From contig CM077115.1 in NCBI GenBank assembly GCA_039619475.1, positions 133,932,172-133,996,171 of the forward strand: a DNA stretch of 64,000 nt, in the 5' to 3' direction. Positions 45,641-56,449 of the stretch are shown here, one piece after another. The notes under the pieces are model-generated. The model saw nothing but the letters and a program-made list of their open reading frames with translations, was not told where the DNA came from and searched no databases. Positions within the stretch are counted from its first letter, which is position 1, and every line of letters starts with the position of its first letter. A program made the position numbers and the translations under genes. Origin of the DNA: Icerya purchasi (taxonomy: Eukaryota; Arthropoda; Insecta; Hemiptera; Monophlebidae).

Positions 45641-45796
45641 ATATGTATATCAATATATTAATACATATAAATATGACTGTGTCATTTATGTCCTAAGGTA
45701 TAATATATTTTTAGTCCTATAATTATGCTCGATTACCTTATATAATGTAATTGAAAAATAAAGATGTTTCTAAAATAACAAACGGATGACGTAATC

Positions 45797-45890
45797 AATT
45801 GAAAACGATTTTTCTAAAAGAATTTTAGAAGAAAACTTGCCCCCTTGCGAGCCCCGAAGGGTTCAATTATGTGTATGTATACATGGAAGA
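45797..45890 (+). repeat. (TA)n-tailed repeat unit tail D
   Basis: CAATTGAAAACGATTTTTCT, AAAAGAATTTTAGAAGAAAA and CCTTGCGAGCCCCGAAGGGT match the tail at 42955-43040. The (TA)n part is short here. Confidence 0.6.
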
Positions 45891-46589
45891 ATTACTCTCT
45901 CGGCAAGACGGCATCCTTAAAATATCTAACGTGCAATAAGAAATTGCTTCTGAACTTGAAGAAGAAATTAGTATATTTTTCAAAAAACTTTTTAACTAAT
46001 TTAACTGAAAAAACTTTGAAGTTGTTCTGCAGTCCCAATCCGCTGACACATCGGTCGTAAATTACAAAAACAAAGTAAATAGCGTTTCAAATGCCTAGGG
46101 AGTTATGTATGTAGGTAACTTTTTTTTACTTAAGTAGCTTCAATTAATAAATTAAAAGGGCCAAAGGTTAGGGTGTTTTTATTAAAAATAGGAAATAAAA
46201 AAAATCATTAAGATTCGCGAAATTGAGAGTAGGGCACCCGGAAATGACAAAATTGTCGACGGAACGCCATCGTGACTGTCGCGTTCGCGTGTGAAGAAGT
46301 ACTTTCGTTGTATCTTTCCCTAGCAAAGTCTGATCATCCATTTAGCGAAGACGATAACGCAGCTCAAAAAATCACTATTATCAGTTTACAGTCGACAATC
46401 TCATCCACTTATTTCCTCTTCGGAATTTGCTCGATTATCGCGGATTTATTTATTTACTGTTGTTGTTAATTTAATTATTTTCGGCTATTCTCGATAAATT
46501 TTTAATTGTATATTTAGTGATAATACCTTGCACCGATATTTTTCTGTGACTGCCGGCCGCTAAGAATACAATTATTATACGAATGAAAG
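45891..46589. other. Non-coding stretch, no gene seen
   Basis: No recognised repeat or protein before the retrotransposon begins near 46590. Confidence 0.45.
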
Positions 46590-48588
46590 CACAAATTTAT
46601 ATATCAACGACATCGTGGATCACATCCCCCCTCCGGTAATTGCCCGCCTTTTTGTTGATGACTTGAACATTTCCCTAACAACATCGAATCCTTCCTATGC
46701 CCAACACACCTTGCAAAAAGTGTTAAAAAACTTAGAAGAATGGTCTAGCCTGAATGGGCTCTCCTTCTCTCCATCTAAAACTAAAAAGCGCAACAAAAAA
46801 GCGAGGAAAAAAAAACAAAAAAAAAACTGAATATAGAAAATAGAAATAGATTAGTAATTATTGATAAGTAAAATAGATAGATTAAGTAAATATTACACGA
46901 TCATGTATATGCATAAGTTAATTTAAGATGGTAAAATGTCAAATAGGATAAATCGTCGACAAGCGTTTTAGCTTGACGAAAATTTTTGTATGTAAAAAAT
47001 TATAAATACATATTTTTCAAAAAAAAAAAAAAAAAAATGTGTTGACTTTAATAGAAAAAATAAAATTACTTCTCCTCCAACTCCTTTTTTTAGATAATTC
47101 TCTTCTCACATACTCCAGTACAGCAACTTTCCTCGGGATCATTTTCGATAGCAAATTGTCCTGGCGGCCTCACCTGCAATCTCTTAAAAAGAAGTGCAGT
47201 AAATATATCACTACATTAAAATATCTATCCCACAAAAACCATAACTCTCCCCCCAAGCTTCTGCTAACACTTTTCCAATCCCTTATCCTCAGCCGTCTCT
47301 CCTACGGATGCTCATTGTATTCTACCGCCTCCTCATCCCTTCTCAAAATGTTGAACCCACTACAAAATTCTTCTCTTCGATTAATACATACTAGGTGCGC
47401 ACCATACGTCCCCCACACGCACAGCCTCCAATCCTTATTGGGTTCTCCACCCTTACACTTTCAAAGATCCTTACACTCCTTCCGCGATTCTTTAAGAGTC
47501 TTCCTTCTTGGACTTTGTGATCCTTACCCCACACCTCCTAGTGGCGCGCTCCCTCGTCTAACAAAAATCCTATTAGACTCCAACATCGACCTCCAACACT
47601 TCAAAAACCTCAATACACCACCTCCTCTTCCACCCTGGGTTACCCTACCAGCTGAAATCGATTATTCCCTTGTACATTTCTCCAGGGGAAAAATCTCCTC
47701 CTCCCTCCTCTGCACCGGAATCTTCGCAACCCTTAAAAAATATTCAAATCACCAAGCCTACTTCACTGACGGCGCGAAATCATGCCCTGTTTCCGAATCG
47801 TCTCCTACTGCTTGTTCCTTTCACTCTAACCTAGTTTCGTCGTCCGCTCGCCTCCATGACCACTGTTCCGTTCTCGATGCCGAACTTTATGCCATTTTCC
47901 TAGCCCTCGAATCCACAATTAAATCCCCCCCACCCAACAGCCGCATTTTGATTGTATCTGATTCACTAGCAGCTTTGGAGTCCCTTCCCCAACAATCCCC
48001 ATCGAATTATATAACCAACTTTATACAATCCCTAATCCTAAAATTAAGATCATCCTCCCACCAAATTATTTTCTTATGGGTGCCAAGCCACACCGGACTT
48101 AGGGGTAATTACTTAGCTGACATCGCTGCTAAGTCAACACTGTCGTGCCCCATGCCCTGTTCCCCTCCTCTTCCCGCCGACATAGTAAAATCTATAAAAA
48201 TTTTTGTGCAATCCCAATGGAAGCAAGATTGGCTCACTAGACAATCTTGCTTTCTAAGAGAGATAAAACACGGAATTGACTCTTGGTTCCCTCCTTCTGA
48301 CCTCCCCAGAACCCACTTTGTGGCTATGGCCAGACTCCGCATTGGACATATTTCGCTGACTCATGATCATCTCTTACTTAATTGCGAGCCCCCTTTCGAA
48401 TGCCCCTTTTGCTCCCTTCCCCCCTCTCCTACAGTAAAACACCTGCTACTGCAGTGCCCCCCTCCTTCGCGCTCCAGCGCGCCAAGCACCGCATAGCGTC
48501 TTTGCAGTCGTCTTTGGCCAACTCGCCTTTGAACATTGCAGACACTATTCGGTTTCTTTATACAACTAACCTATTTCGAACCATTTAA
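46590..48588 (+). pseudogene. Retrotransposon polyprotein: RT C-half, RNase H, CCHC
   Basis: The frame opens INDIVDHIPPPVIARLFVDD; FVDD (46651-46662) is the RT catalytic box. RT continues to LNGLSFSPSKTK, is cut by the insert, and resumes at TGT 47038 (CVDFNRKN). An extra T in a T7 run (47085-47091) shifts the frame into LDNSLLTYSSTATFLGIIFD. RT thumb and linker follow, then a full RNase H: YFTDGAK, DAELYAIFLALE, VSDSLAAL, FLWVPSHTG, YLADIAAK, with all four acidic residues present. The C-terminus has CPFCSLPPSPTVKHLLLQC. An extra C near 48460 shifts the frame; the true end is FLYTTNLFRTI with TAA at 48586-48588. I/Jockey-like class. Recently active family, but this copy is dead. Confidence 0.92.
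46786..47037 (+). mobile_element. Nested poly(A)-tailed retroposon inside the RT gene
   Basis: RT coding stops after ...SPSKTK at 46785 and resumes exactly at 47038. The 252 bases between begin AAGCGCAACAAAAAAGCGAG, hold no coding signal, show a hairpin-capable CGTCGACAAGCGTTTTAGCT, and end in A19 (47019-47037). It therefore looks like a SINE or truncated LINE tail inserted after this copy arrived. Any target duplication is hidden within A residues (CTAAAAA on the left). Confidence 0.82.
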
Positions 48589-48692
48589 CTCTCCGATTGC
48601 CATAGTGTCGTAATAGCCCCGGCAGCTGTACACGGCACTCAAAAAAAAAAAAAAAAAAAAAAATATATGATTAATTAAAAATAATATTGTAC

Positions 48693-49090
48693 TTCCTGTT
48701 AACTTATGGGGTTCTCTCTGTTTCCTTCATTACGTCGTTCTGTTGTTGGCTCCATTATTCGTCTGCGTTTTTAAGCCATATTATCTTCGTCTTGTTTTCA
48801 TTTTTTTCGTTGGTTTCCTCTCCATATTGTCCTCTCCGCCTAAACGAAGAGCAGGTTTGCGTGATCTGTTCTTTGAGTGTTCATCTCTTTCAGTCGAATG
48901 TTCTGCTTTCTATTCCAATTCGCTGCGAATTGGTGTTCCTACTCCGTATTGTGTGTCTCCTATATCCGGTCTTTTCCTTCTGTTTGTTCCTTCCTACTAA
49001 CAATATCTGACCGCATCAAAATATAACTGATTCATTTTCCTTTTTAATTGTTTCAGGGTAAAGGTCCCTGGTTGACGAGCCCAAAAAAAT
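48693..49090 (+). mobile_element. 5'-truncated non-LTR retrotransposon with 13-bp target duplication
   Basis: AATAATATTGTAC stands at 48680-48692 and, unchanged, at 49091-49103. Between them lie 398 bases with C-terminal coding traces (CPLRLNEEQVCVICSLSVHL; VPTPYCVSPISG), the family 3' untranslated signature (GGTTGACGAGCCC) and a short A7 tail. This is a clean, recent LINE insertion of the family whose tails are also at 3795 and 32654 (both reversed). Confidence 0.92.
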
Positions 49091-49103
49091 AATAATATTG
49101 TAC

Positions 49104-49211
49104 GTATCACCGTTGTCGGCGGTGGTCCGCTGTCTCCGTAATCGTTGTTTCGCTGGCCTTCCAATTGTTGAGATTTCGATCGGGAGGAGATGGTCTCATT
49201 AAATCTATAAT
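49104..49211. other. Spacer between retrotransposon copy and pogo-like remnant
   Basis: Probably part of the pogo-like element, but its terminal repeat was not identified. Confidence 0.35.
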
Positions 49212-50252
49212 TTAAAATTTACTTTCAATTACGGCAGTTTCCACAACTTCGCGATAACAAATTAAACAATTAACTAGATAGCCGGATGACAGCCGGGTTA
49301 ATTGATGACGATGCGCGTCTGCTTCCTTTTCTTTTTCCTCCGGTTGATCTTTTTCGAAGGGAGCAAACTGAACCCCAAAATGAATGTTGTTTTCTCGGCA
49401 AAAATCGATGACGGCCAGTGTCTCGTGGCTATAATGACCATCCAGTAAAAGCAGCACAGAGGACTCTCTTCTGTTGGGTGTGACTTTCACGAACAGCTGC
49501 AACCACTGCAGAAAAATGTCACTGTTCATCCAGCCTACGCCTACGGTTGGAGCACTAATAATGAGCCGATTATTCATCCTTTGTCCCAGAAAGACAAAAA
49601 ATGGCGGCATGAAATGGCCGTTAGCATTCGTACAAAACACAATTGTTATATTTTTGCTCTTCTCAGCAGAAGTGAGTTTTCCTACTTGATGATCAGCCTT
49701 CGGAGCACAAGAAATTTTTGATGTTTGTGTACGAAACTGACTCCGGTTTCATCACAATTATAAATGTTGGTGGGTGGAAATTTATACTGATTCTCCCGTT
49801 TTTTAAGGTTGTTACTAAAGAGATTTACTTGCGGTTTGTTAAACCTTACGGCGGCCCGCATCATGTCCTCTCAGCGAATGGTCAGGATGTTTTTGACATA
49901 AAATCGTAGTAAAAGTGCTTCTCAGCAGTACCTTTCTCTTTGTTAAAACGACGGATCTTCATAGCCAAGTCGAAAGCTAGCTTCGGGAATTCTTTTTTCA
50001 TCAGCGGCAGATATCTGTTGGACAAATATTTTACGTGGTCCACTAAAATTTACGGTGAAAAGGTATTAGTAAATTTACCGATCTTTAGTTGCAACGATGG
50101 TTCAATGCTGATGTCTTATCATGTAAAGTGCTTTTTGGGATGTTCTGGCGCGACGAAGCTTCTCTCAAACCCATTTCTTTGGACGGAACCTTATCTATCG
50201 CAATCGGTAAACTTTGTCGGTCCCATTTTCCTTTCTTTTTCGTCTCTTCCAT
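49212..50252 (-). pseudogene. pogo/Jerky-like DDE transposase, C-terminally damaged
   Basis: The minus strand starts MEETKKKGKWDRQSLPIAID. It has a psq-type HTH (EMGLREASSRQNIPKSTLHD), a CENP-B-like second DNA-binding part (YLPLMKKEFPKLAFDLAMKI; FNKEKGTAEKHFYYDFMS) and the catalytic domain: FPPTNIYNCDETGVSFVHKH with the first Asp, NANGHFMPPFFVFLGQRMNN, WMNSDIFLQWLQLFV, and LLLLDGHYSHETLAVIDF with the second Asp. The third Asp, expected in an LQPLD motif soon after ENNIHF, is missing: the frame runs into FEKDQPEEKEKEADAH and unrelated residues up to a stop at 49212. There are at least three frameshifts. Element ends were not resolved. Such proteins have been domesticated several times in animals, but this copy is too broken for that. 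Confidence 0.9.
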
Positions 50253-51009
50253 TTCGATTTATCTCCGTTTTTCTATCTTTTGAAAAAACGTACAAAAATT
50301 ATTATAATAGGAGGATAAACACTTACAAGAAAAAATAACAATTTGTTCACTGTCCCGTGTTAAGGGACAACTTCATGTCCAATACACAGGGAATCGCCAC
50401 AATTTCACCTTTCACAACAAAGCTGTTTTAGAAATCAAAAAAAAAAAAAAAAAACTTTTACAGTAAATGAATAATAACGGAACACTCTACCTTTATTAAT
50501 AATTGCCGCGAACACTTCACAACAGAAAAACTTAGTAGTAACACACTCACTTGGATGTAATGTGATGCAGTGTTTTCCCATCAAAGACAGCAATCGACCG
50601 CTCCCGTCGTGTGGTGCCCGTTCCCCCGCCGCCCTTTAACCCGTTTTTGAGTCGAACGTGTTGTGACTCACCGAGATAGTATGAGTGTCCGGCGCTAGGT
50701 GCCGTCCGGAATTACCCCGGACTTCCCCTTAGATTCATCAATGCCGTCGTTTGTTCAACGAGAGATGTGGAAAAAAATGTTAGGGAAAAAGTTTTGAAAT
50801 AAATTTCTTCGCAAATATATTGTTTTTAAAGAATGTCGTAATATATTGAAATTTACTCACTTATAGTTAATTTCGATTGAATAGTTCACTATAAGAGAAA
50901 AAAAGAAGTTAATTATTTTGCCGCTTACGTAGCGATTCTTGTAAATTCCGAAACGAAAAACTTATTTTATAACGGCTTTTCATAAGATTTTCTTTGCCCC
51001 TTCTTTTTT
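50253..51009. other. Non-coding stretch; may include the 5' end of the pogo-like element
   Basis: It has an A18 run near 50438 and a GC-rich block at 50600-50730 (GTGTCCGGCGCTAGGTGCCG, GGAATTACCCCGG) with small self-complementary words. No gene. Confidence 0.35.
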
Positions 51010-51360
51010 TCATATATGTACATATCCGTCAGCGTAATGATTAATATTCAATTTTTCCAGTATCAGCCGTTCTGTCACTTCTTCCATAGTTCGCCTTCGT
51101 TTTAATCATAGTCTGCTCCCGGCTTCTCGTTTCCGTTTTGCCCTTGTTCAATCTCCCTTGTGTCGTCCCTCTCATCCCCCTACCTTAAATGCCGCCTGTG
51201 ACGCAAGTACTATTCGAATGTTCGTTCCTTTGTTAGCCGCCTTCATTTCTTCTGGCTCTAATCGTTTCTTGATGTAACCTGTCGCTGCATATGTCTTTCT
51301 ATTCTCCTAATCTTTTAAATTGGTAAATGTCCTGTGCTGACGTGGCCGTAAAAAAAAAAG
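51010..51360 (+). mobile_element. Non-LTR retrotransposon C-terminus with poly(A)
   Basis: The plus strand reads LRFNHSLLPASRFRFALVQS then SPLCRPSHPPTLN, corresponding to the family pattern LRl.Hs.lP..r.rfglv.SPlC. It continues with traces of the Cys/His motif and ends TGACGTGGCCGT followed by A10 (51350). It is a 5'-truncated, decayed copy of the I/Jockey-like class. Confidence 0.65.
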
Positions 51361-52039
51361 AAGAAAAGTATTCGTACAGTTAACACGCAAGGGAAAAATA
51401 TTTAGATTTTTTATAGAACCATTATTTTAAGAAATATTTCCGTAAACAGACTGTCTGATAATTTCCTGGTTGATTGGTTTTTAAATAGCTGATGCAAATT
51501 TTATCTGAATGTGTGCACTAATAAAATTCAACAAACTTTCTTCCTTAATAAAATTTTTTGAATTCTTTGAAAACAGGTTCGTTCTTATCGTTCGTGTAAT
51601 ACATGAAGGTAAGGTTCGCATCTGGGATTATTCGTCTAAAGCTTTGGATATTTAAAATAAACCGAATTTTTAATTATAAATCAACTTTTGCTAAATTCGT
51701 ATTTTTCGAAATATTTCAGCATCACTAGCGTATAATAGAATTTTTTTTTTTTTTTTTCATAACTAGCCGTGTAAGTATTTTTCCAACCTCTCCCCAAAGA
51801 ATACTCTATTTCATCCTTCATTGTAAGTTTTCTATTGCTTAAACGATTTTTCGATTGTGTAATGGATTTTAGGAAATTGTGGCGATTTAATTTATCACGT
51901 CCATCCATATCTAACGGATGTATAATTTTTCTTTAAATTTTTTAAGCTGTCTTTTATTTTCTCCAAAGGATTTCATTGCTTTAATTATATAATTTCTTGC
52001 AATAATTAGCTTTTTGTGATATTTTCAGGTATATATATT
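51361..52039. other. AT-rich stretch, no gene assigned
   Basis: A 75-codon minus-strand frame (51681-51908, SITQSKNRLSNRKLTMKDE) might be the downstream part of the fragment at 52040-52330 but is not recognised. Confidence 0.35.
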
Positions 52040-52330
52040 TTTTCCCCCCGTTAATTTAGCGGATCACGGCATTCCGAGTATTCCGTAGCCACATTTTGGA
52101 ACTGTCAATATACTTCATCTCTGTCTTTCGTAAAGTCTAAGTTTCGATTTAACACCATTTAAAACGTATCGTCTTTCCGATTTGTGAGATGATAATTTTT
52201 AAACAGGCCAGTTAGGTTACGAAATAGGCTAAATGCATCTAGTTTATTTAATTGTATCGAACGCTTTTTCGAAATCCGGGTAAATTAATATGATCCGAGA
52301 GGAGCAATTTTTGCCTATTTTTCTGCAGTG
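52040..52330 (-). pseudogene. Reverse transcriptase fragment
   Basis: The minus strand contains IILIYPDFEKAFDTI (around 52254-52300), matching RT motif A (f.DfeKAFDti). Degraded sequence follows with SHKSERRYVLNGVKSKL. Only this motif is clear, so the extent and clade are uncertain. Confidence 0.5.
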
Positions 52331-52519
52331 TAAATGTCGCGCTTAATTAAATATTTTTAATTTTAATTTGAGCAAAAACATTTTTGGAAAGAATATATCC
52401 AACAATATAATATAAGGTGATTTCTAACATTCTAACATTGGAGCTTTGAGTATAAGTTCGGGTAATGACGATTTTGTTGGTGCAGTTAGCCGTAGATTGG
52501 CATAAATTCAATCTAGGTT
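52331..52519. other. Spacer, nothing recognised
   Basis: No motif found. Confidence 0.3.
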
Positions 52520-52870
52520 TCTAAGGGCACATGTTGATTCTTTTAGCGCGCTTCGTGGAGGTCTACACCGTATAACATAAGAAATTCCTGGTTAATAGAA
52601 GATCGGCGGAAAAGGCTCTCAGGCATGGACTTACCAAGAAGGGTATGGAAGATGTTAAGCGGGATAAGGACGGGAATGCTGGATGCGGCTATATGATGTA
52701 CAAGTGGGGCTTTAAGGAATCGCCTAGCCGCTGTTGCGGAAACTCTCGTTAAACAATATGCAACACTTGACGAATAATGTCCAGTCTTTACTTCGGGTCA
52801 GTTGTGTTTAAAAAGAGATATACATGACGTAAAAAACGACACCTTAGATTGACTGAAACGATTGCAAATT
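52520..52870 (+). pseudogene. Non-LTR retrotransposon C-terminal domain
   Basis: The plus strand gives GNAGCGYMMYKWGFKESPSR and CCGNSR (about 52670-52750), then in another frame FKKRYT and near 52830 DTLDWLKRL. This follows the hemipteran jockey-like tail pattern: R.r.g.grcgy.lhKWGlkesp.C.CG..qTm.Hi, ending ...WL..L.ir. The His/Cys knuckle is damaged by a stop after CCGNSR. Nothing upstream can be joined to it. Confidence 0.7.
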
Positions 52871-53756
52871 AGAATGATTTATATTATTTTTATTTTAATG
52901 TTGATTTTAATTTTATTCGACTCTCCATGCTTGACGATTATACGAAGAAGAAAAATTGGAGCTAAGTCCGAAAGGATTAAAAATTTTCAAGAAAGATTAC
53001 CTTCATTCATCGTATTTTGTATTTCTTTTAACGAAATAAACACTTACGATACTTATTTAAAATATCCGTATCCAGCATATTCTCCCTACAGCCTAGTTAT
53101 ATAAAAATTTTTCTAGGCCTTGGACTTTTTATTTATGTAGTTTTACAACGAACAGAATCGCGGTATATCTGTCTACTGAATTCGCTTATCTTTAACTCCC
53201 AGGAGTTTTCGCATTCCGTTTGGAAACGGTTATCAGCATAAAAATAAAACAGAAACACTTTTCATTGGAGATCCGACGATAATATCTGTAAAATTTACAA
53301 TAATATTAACAATTATAAAAACAATATGTAATATTATGTCACTATTATCGATTATATCCCAATTCATCGGGGATTGTTTTATTTTACTAATGACGTCGTA
53401 GGGGAAGAATAAAGCGTGTAATTTAAATAAATCCCTGATAACCGTGGACTTTATGGAACACATGGCTTATACTACATTTTTCGTTTATTACGAATAAAGC
53501 TTGTCGGTTAAATACATTCAATGACACATGTGTTTCCTCAGTAGATTTATTACGAATCGGACGCATATGTTATATATAGTAAAATATTTGTTTATCTTCG
53601 ATGTATAGGAACGATATTTAAACTCTATTCACTGATACAAATTTTTAAAAAACTTAGGACAAAAATAATTATTAAAAACAAGAAAGCTAAGTTCAAAAAT
53701 ACGAGATAAATGAACGGAAAATAAATATGAAATACTGAAATAAACAAAATTAACAA
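52871..53756. other. AT-rich stretch, no gene seen
   Basis: The 80-codon frame starting near 52862 is the read-through of the retrotransposon tail into AT-rich sequence. Confidence 0.45.
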
Positions 53757-53900
53757 ATATATATACATATATATATATATACACTCGGTTCTTTATACCA
53801 CCTCGTAAGGGGTTTTACCTCTTAACCCCGCTTGGGGACATTCCCGGATCCCCAGCTCTATCACTTCTATACTTTGCGTAGAACAAGGGAAATTGACGAC
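53757..53900 (-). repeat. (TA)n-tailed repeat unit, reverse copy
   Basis: (TA)n at 53757-53781 is followed by CTCGGTTCTTTATACC, CCTCGTAAGGGGTTTTACC and ATCACTTCTATACTTTGCGT. Reverse-complemented, these match the tail of units A and B (ACAAAGTATAGAAG, CCCCTTGCGAGG, CCGAGTTTATAT). Only the tail half is preserved. Confidence 0.65.
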
Positions 53901-54119
53901 GCCATTTTCCGACTGCGTGACAAAAAAATAATAAATCCCTATTTAATGTTTAAAATTTGGGGTAAATTTTTGTGACAGAAAAAGTAGTGGGGGTTGAGCT
54001 AAAAATGACATTTTCATTAATTTATATTCATTCGAATGCTCCTAATATTATTAGTCGAAACTTTTCTAAAGTGATTATGATCTTTTAAAACTTTGAATAT
54101 TTTTCAGGTGGACTATTAT
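53901..54119. other. Spacer, no gene seen
   Basis: Nothing recognised. Confidence 0.4.
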
Positions 54120-55030
54120 TATGTTCTCTAGTAATTCAGTAGCTTTCAAAAACAGTTTTTTTTTTTTTTTTTTATGCCCTGAGTAACCAATGAGCAGCGA
54201 TGATATATTATTTACATATTTACCGTATATAGAGAATGCTACCTAATGATTCTCTCTTTGATTAATATATGAAAAACAGGTCAAAATTATAATTGAAGGT
54301 CGACTTTTCAATTTCATCGGAGCGCGTTTTTTTAAGACGTCTGAAGAAGTGTACGCTTTTATCGGTAACATTGGCTGTCGATGGATATTGGTATGGTGTT
54401 GTAGTCGTTAGATATATCTAAAACTGTGAATTATCATGTCTTCATTTACAATAGACATATGACGAGATCGGTTATGTAGATCATTGTTTCGAACGTACCA
54501 CGGTGCGCTCCAACTATACTTCGTAGAACCTTTGCTTGGAATTGCTGGATTTGTTTTAGAATAGTTTAATATAATACGACTTTATTTTCGATTGATAAAG
54601 GACGGTATTTGTTCATTAACGGAGCCACACGCTCGGTATTTGAGATCCAGTTGATTTTTCTTCGCCGGGATATGATTTTTCCCGGTTGTTAGTGGTCGAT
54701 CTAAATGAAAACCCCCAAAAGTATTTTACTGATTTTGTTTTGGGGAATTATTTTTTCATTCAGGTTTATCGATATATTTTCAAAACGTTTCTGTTGTAAT
54801 GAAAATAAGGCATGGCTGGATTTCGGAATTCGTTTACTTTAACTGTCCACAAGTTAAACTACTTTTCCAAATGTGTTAAATGATTCTGAAGGAGTCCTAT
54901 TATTGCATTGGCATAATCATTATTGGTCGATATTACCGTCAGCGAACATAGCTGTTGAGGTATCGCTGTCGGCTGGAAAACCGGCTGTGCCTCATATTTA
55001 TAGTAGAAACGGATATCCGTAGTACAACGA
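54120..55030 (-). pseudogene. Decayed Jockey-like retrotransposon RT
   Basis: Reading the minus strand from 55030 down: a remnant of the palm region (TNNDYANAIIGLLQNHLTHL, then FNLWTVKVNEFR; usual form ...lq.hl..le.Wf..WrikvNe.Ks), then KYRPLSIENKVVLYKTILK-type sequence (IENKVVLY near 54585) and QFQAKVLRSIVGAPWYVRNN (about 54480-54540; usual form iQRfQsK.LR.i..APWYVsN). The ending is eroded near a T19 run (54158-54173). Multiple stops. The APWYV motif is typical of insect Jockey-clade elements. Confidence 0.8.
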
Positions 55031-56449
55031 AACAATAGCCAAACTGGAGATAAACTAAATCAAATCAATTAATAATTAAAAAATCTGCTATAATAATATG
55101 CCCAACCTGGCAACAGTAGGAATAAAATGAATCCTCCCGAAGATTAGGCTAACCTACCTGCTTGACATGAGGATTAAAAGAAATTGAATGTGACCTGTTG
55201 GAAAAACGAGTTATTGTATTGGGCCAAAGGTAGCATCAGATCACACTGGGTGAACCATTTGCATATATTATTTGGTCGTCTAAGCCGATGCACGAATTCT
55301 TAATTGGGAGCGAATATGTATGTATGCTTAGTTGAACTATATCGGATGTTGTTTTTTTGTTTTTTTTTATGATATCATAATTTTCTGCAAATAATAAACG
55401 AAAAATAGCGCATGCGAATGATTGAAAGATTCTAAACATTATTCTCGATTGAAACAACAAAACCTTTTGCGTAATATTTTCATAGAAGTTGTTAATTTCG
55501 ATTTTGACTATGAAAGTTTTTGAATAAAACACGTAGTCTTTCCGAATAGGGTAACACTGTTTTTCCATCAGATATATTTTCATACACTTGCAATAATTTC
55601 TCAAAAAGTTTCGGTGAAAGCATTTATTTTTACCTCACGGTTAGATTTCAATGCAGTTGAAACGCGATGAGACGGATTATTTTTTAATTTTTTACAACCC
55701 TAACTCGTAGAAGTAAATTAAAAATAACAATTAAGAGTTTCAGCATCAAAATATACGTAAGAAAATAGTTTTACGCAAGTAATCATTATTATTTCAATGC
55801 CTTTGTTGTAAAATCACGAATTAATAGCTCTACATTTCTGCAGCTTTTTTCTTGATTATTTAACAGTGAAAAAAAAAACAAAAAAAAAAAACTTTTGACA
55901 TAAATGAAATTAGCTGAACAACATTGAAGTAAGAAAATCAATAAAAAAAATTCCTAAATTTAAAAATTTCAACTAAACGTAGAGAGGAAATAAATATTAA
56001 TTAAAAATTTAAACACGGATAAAGTGGAAAATATATCGTAGTCTTACAAAGGGCGTTAAAAGATGTCTTAGAGAAGACGTCTATAAAAAGACCTTTTTTA
56101 AGACGTCTTGTGCTAGGTGGGTAAATGATGATTTAAAAGTCCGAAAAAAATTATCAATTTTAAATCATAAGGTCTAACAATTCCCTCGAAGTTTTTTGGA
56201 GATGAAAATGAAAAAAAAAACTGAAACGGCAAATAAGCAATAATTGCGTATATAAGCCGTTCTACAAAAACTGACACTTTCCCTAAACACATTTTTAAAT
56301 TAACTTTTTATTTTTTGCTTTTCCGTAAGTTTCAGCGTTCAGAACTAATGTTATAAATATGTTGAGAAGACGCGTCGTCATAAGTTACACTAAAATAATT
56401 GTAAATATTGACTTTTTTTTTTTTTTTTTAATGTACCTGCTTTAGTGAA
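55031..56449. other. AT-rich stretch, one unexplained open frame
   Basis: A 122-codon minus-strand frame (55236-55604) is long for such AT-rich DNA (IMFRIFQSFACAIFRLLFAE). It has no recognised domain and no splice support, and may be chance. TTAAGACGTCTT-like words recur at 54334 and 56099. Confidence 0.35.

Larger units (their letters stand above)
46590..48663 (+). mobile_element. 5'-truncated RNase H-bearing non-LTR retrotransposon with poly(A)
   Basis: Sequence similarity to RT begins mid-domain and the element closes with a short 3' untranslated region (CCCCGGCAGCTGTACACGGC) and A23 at 48641-48663. Mid-domain start plus a poly(A) tail indicates 5' truncation during target-primed reverse transcription. 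It is interrupted by a separate poly(A)-tailed insert at 46786-47037. No certain target-site duplication was found in the AT-rich flanks. A second, shorter retrotransposon copy with its own duplication begins 30 bases downstream. Confidence 0.88.

Noticed and set aside
45409..45696. 95-codon frame rich in VTKNLSNSV
   Set aside because: It lies in a (TA)n-tailed repeat unit, shares its tail with non-coding units and resembles no protein family.
55236..55604. 122-codon minus-strand frame
   Set aside because: Long but AT-driven, without a domain, signal peptide or splice support that I can defend; kept only as an unexplained frame.
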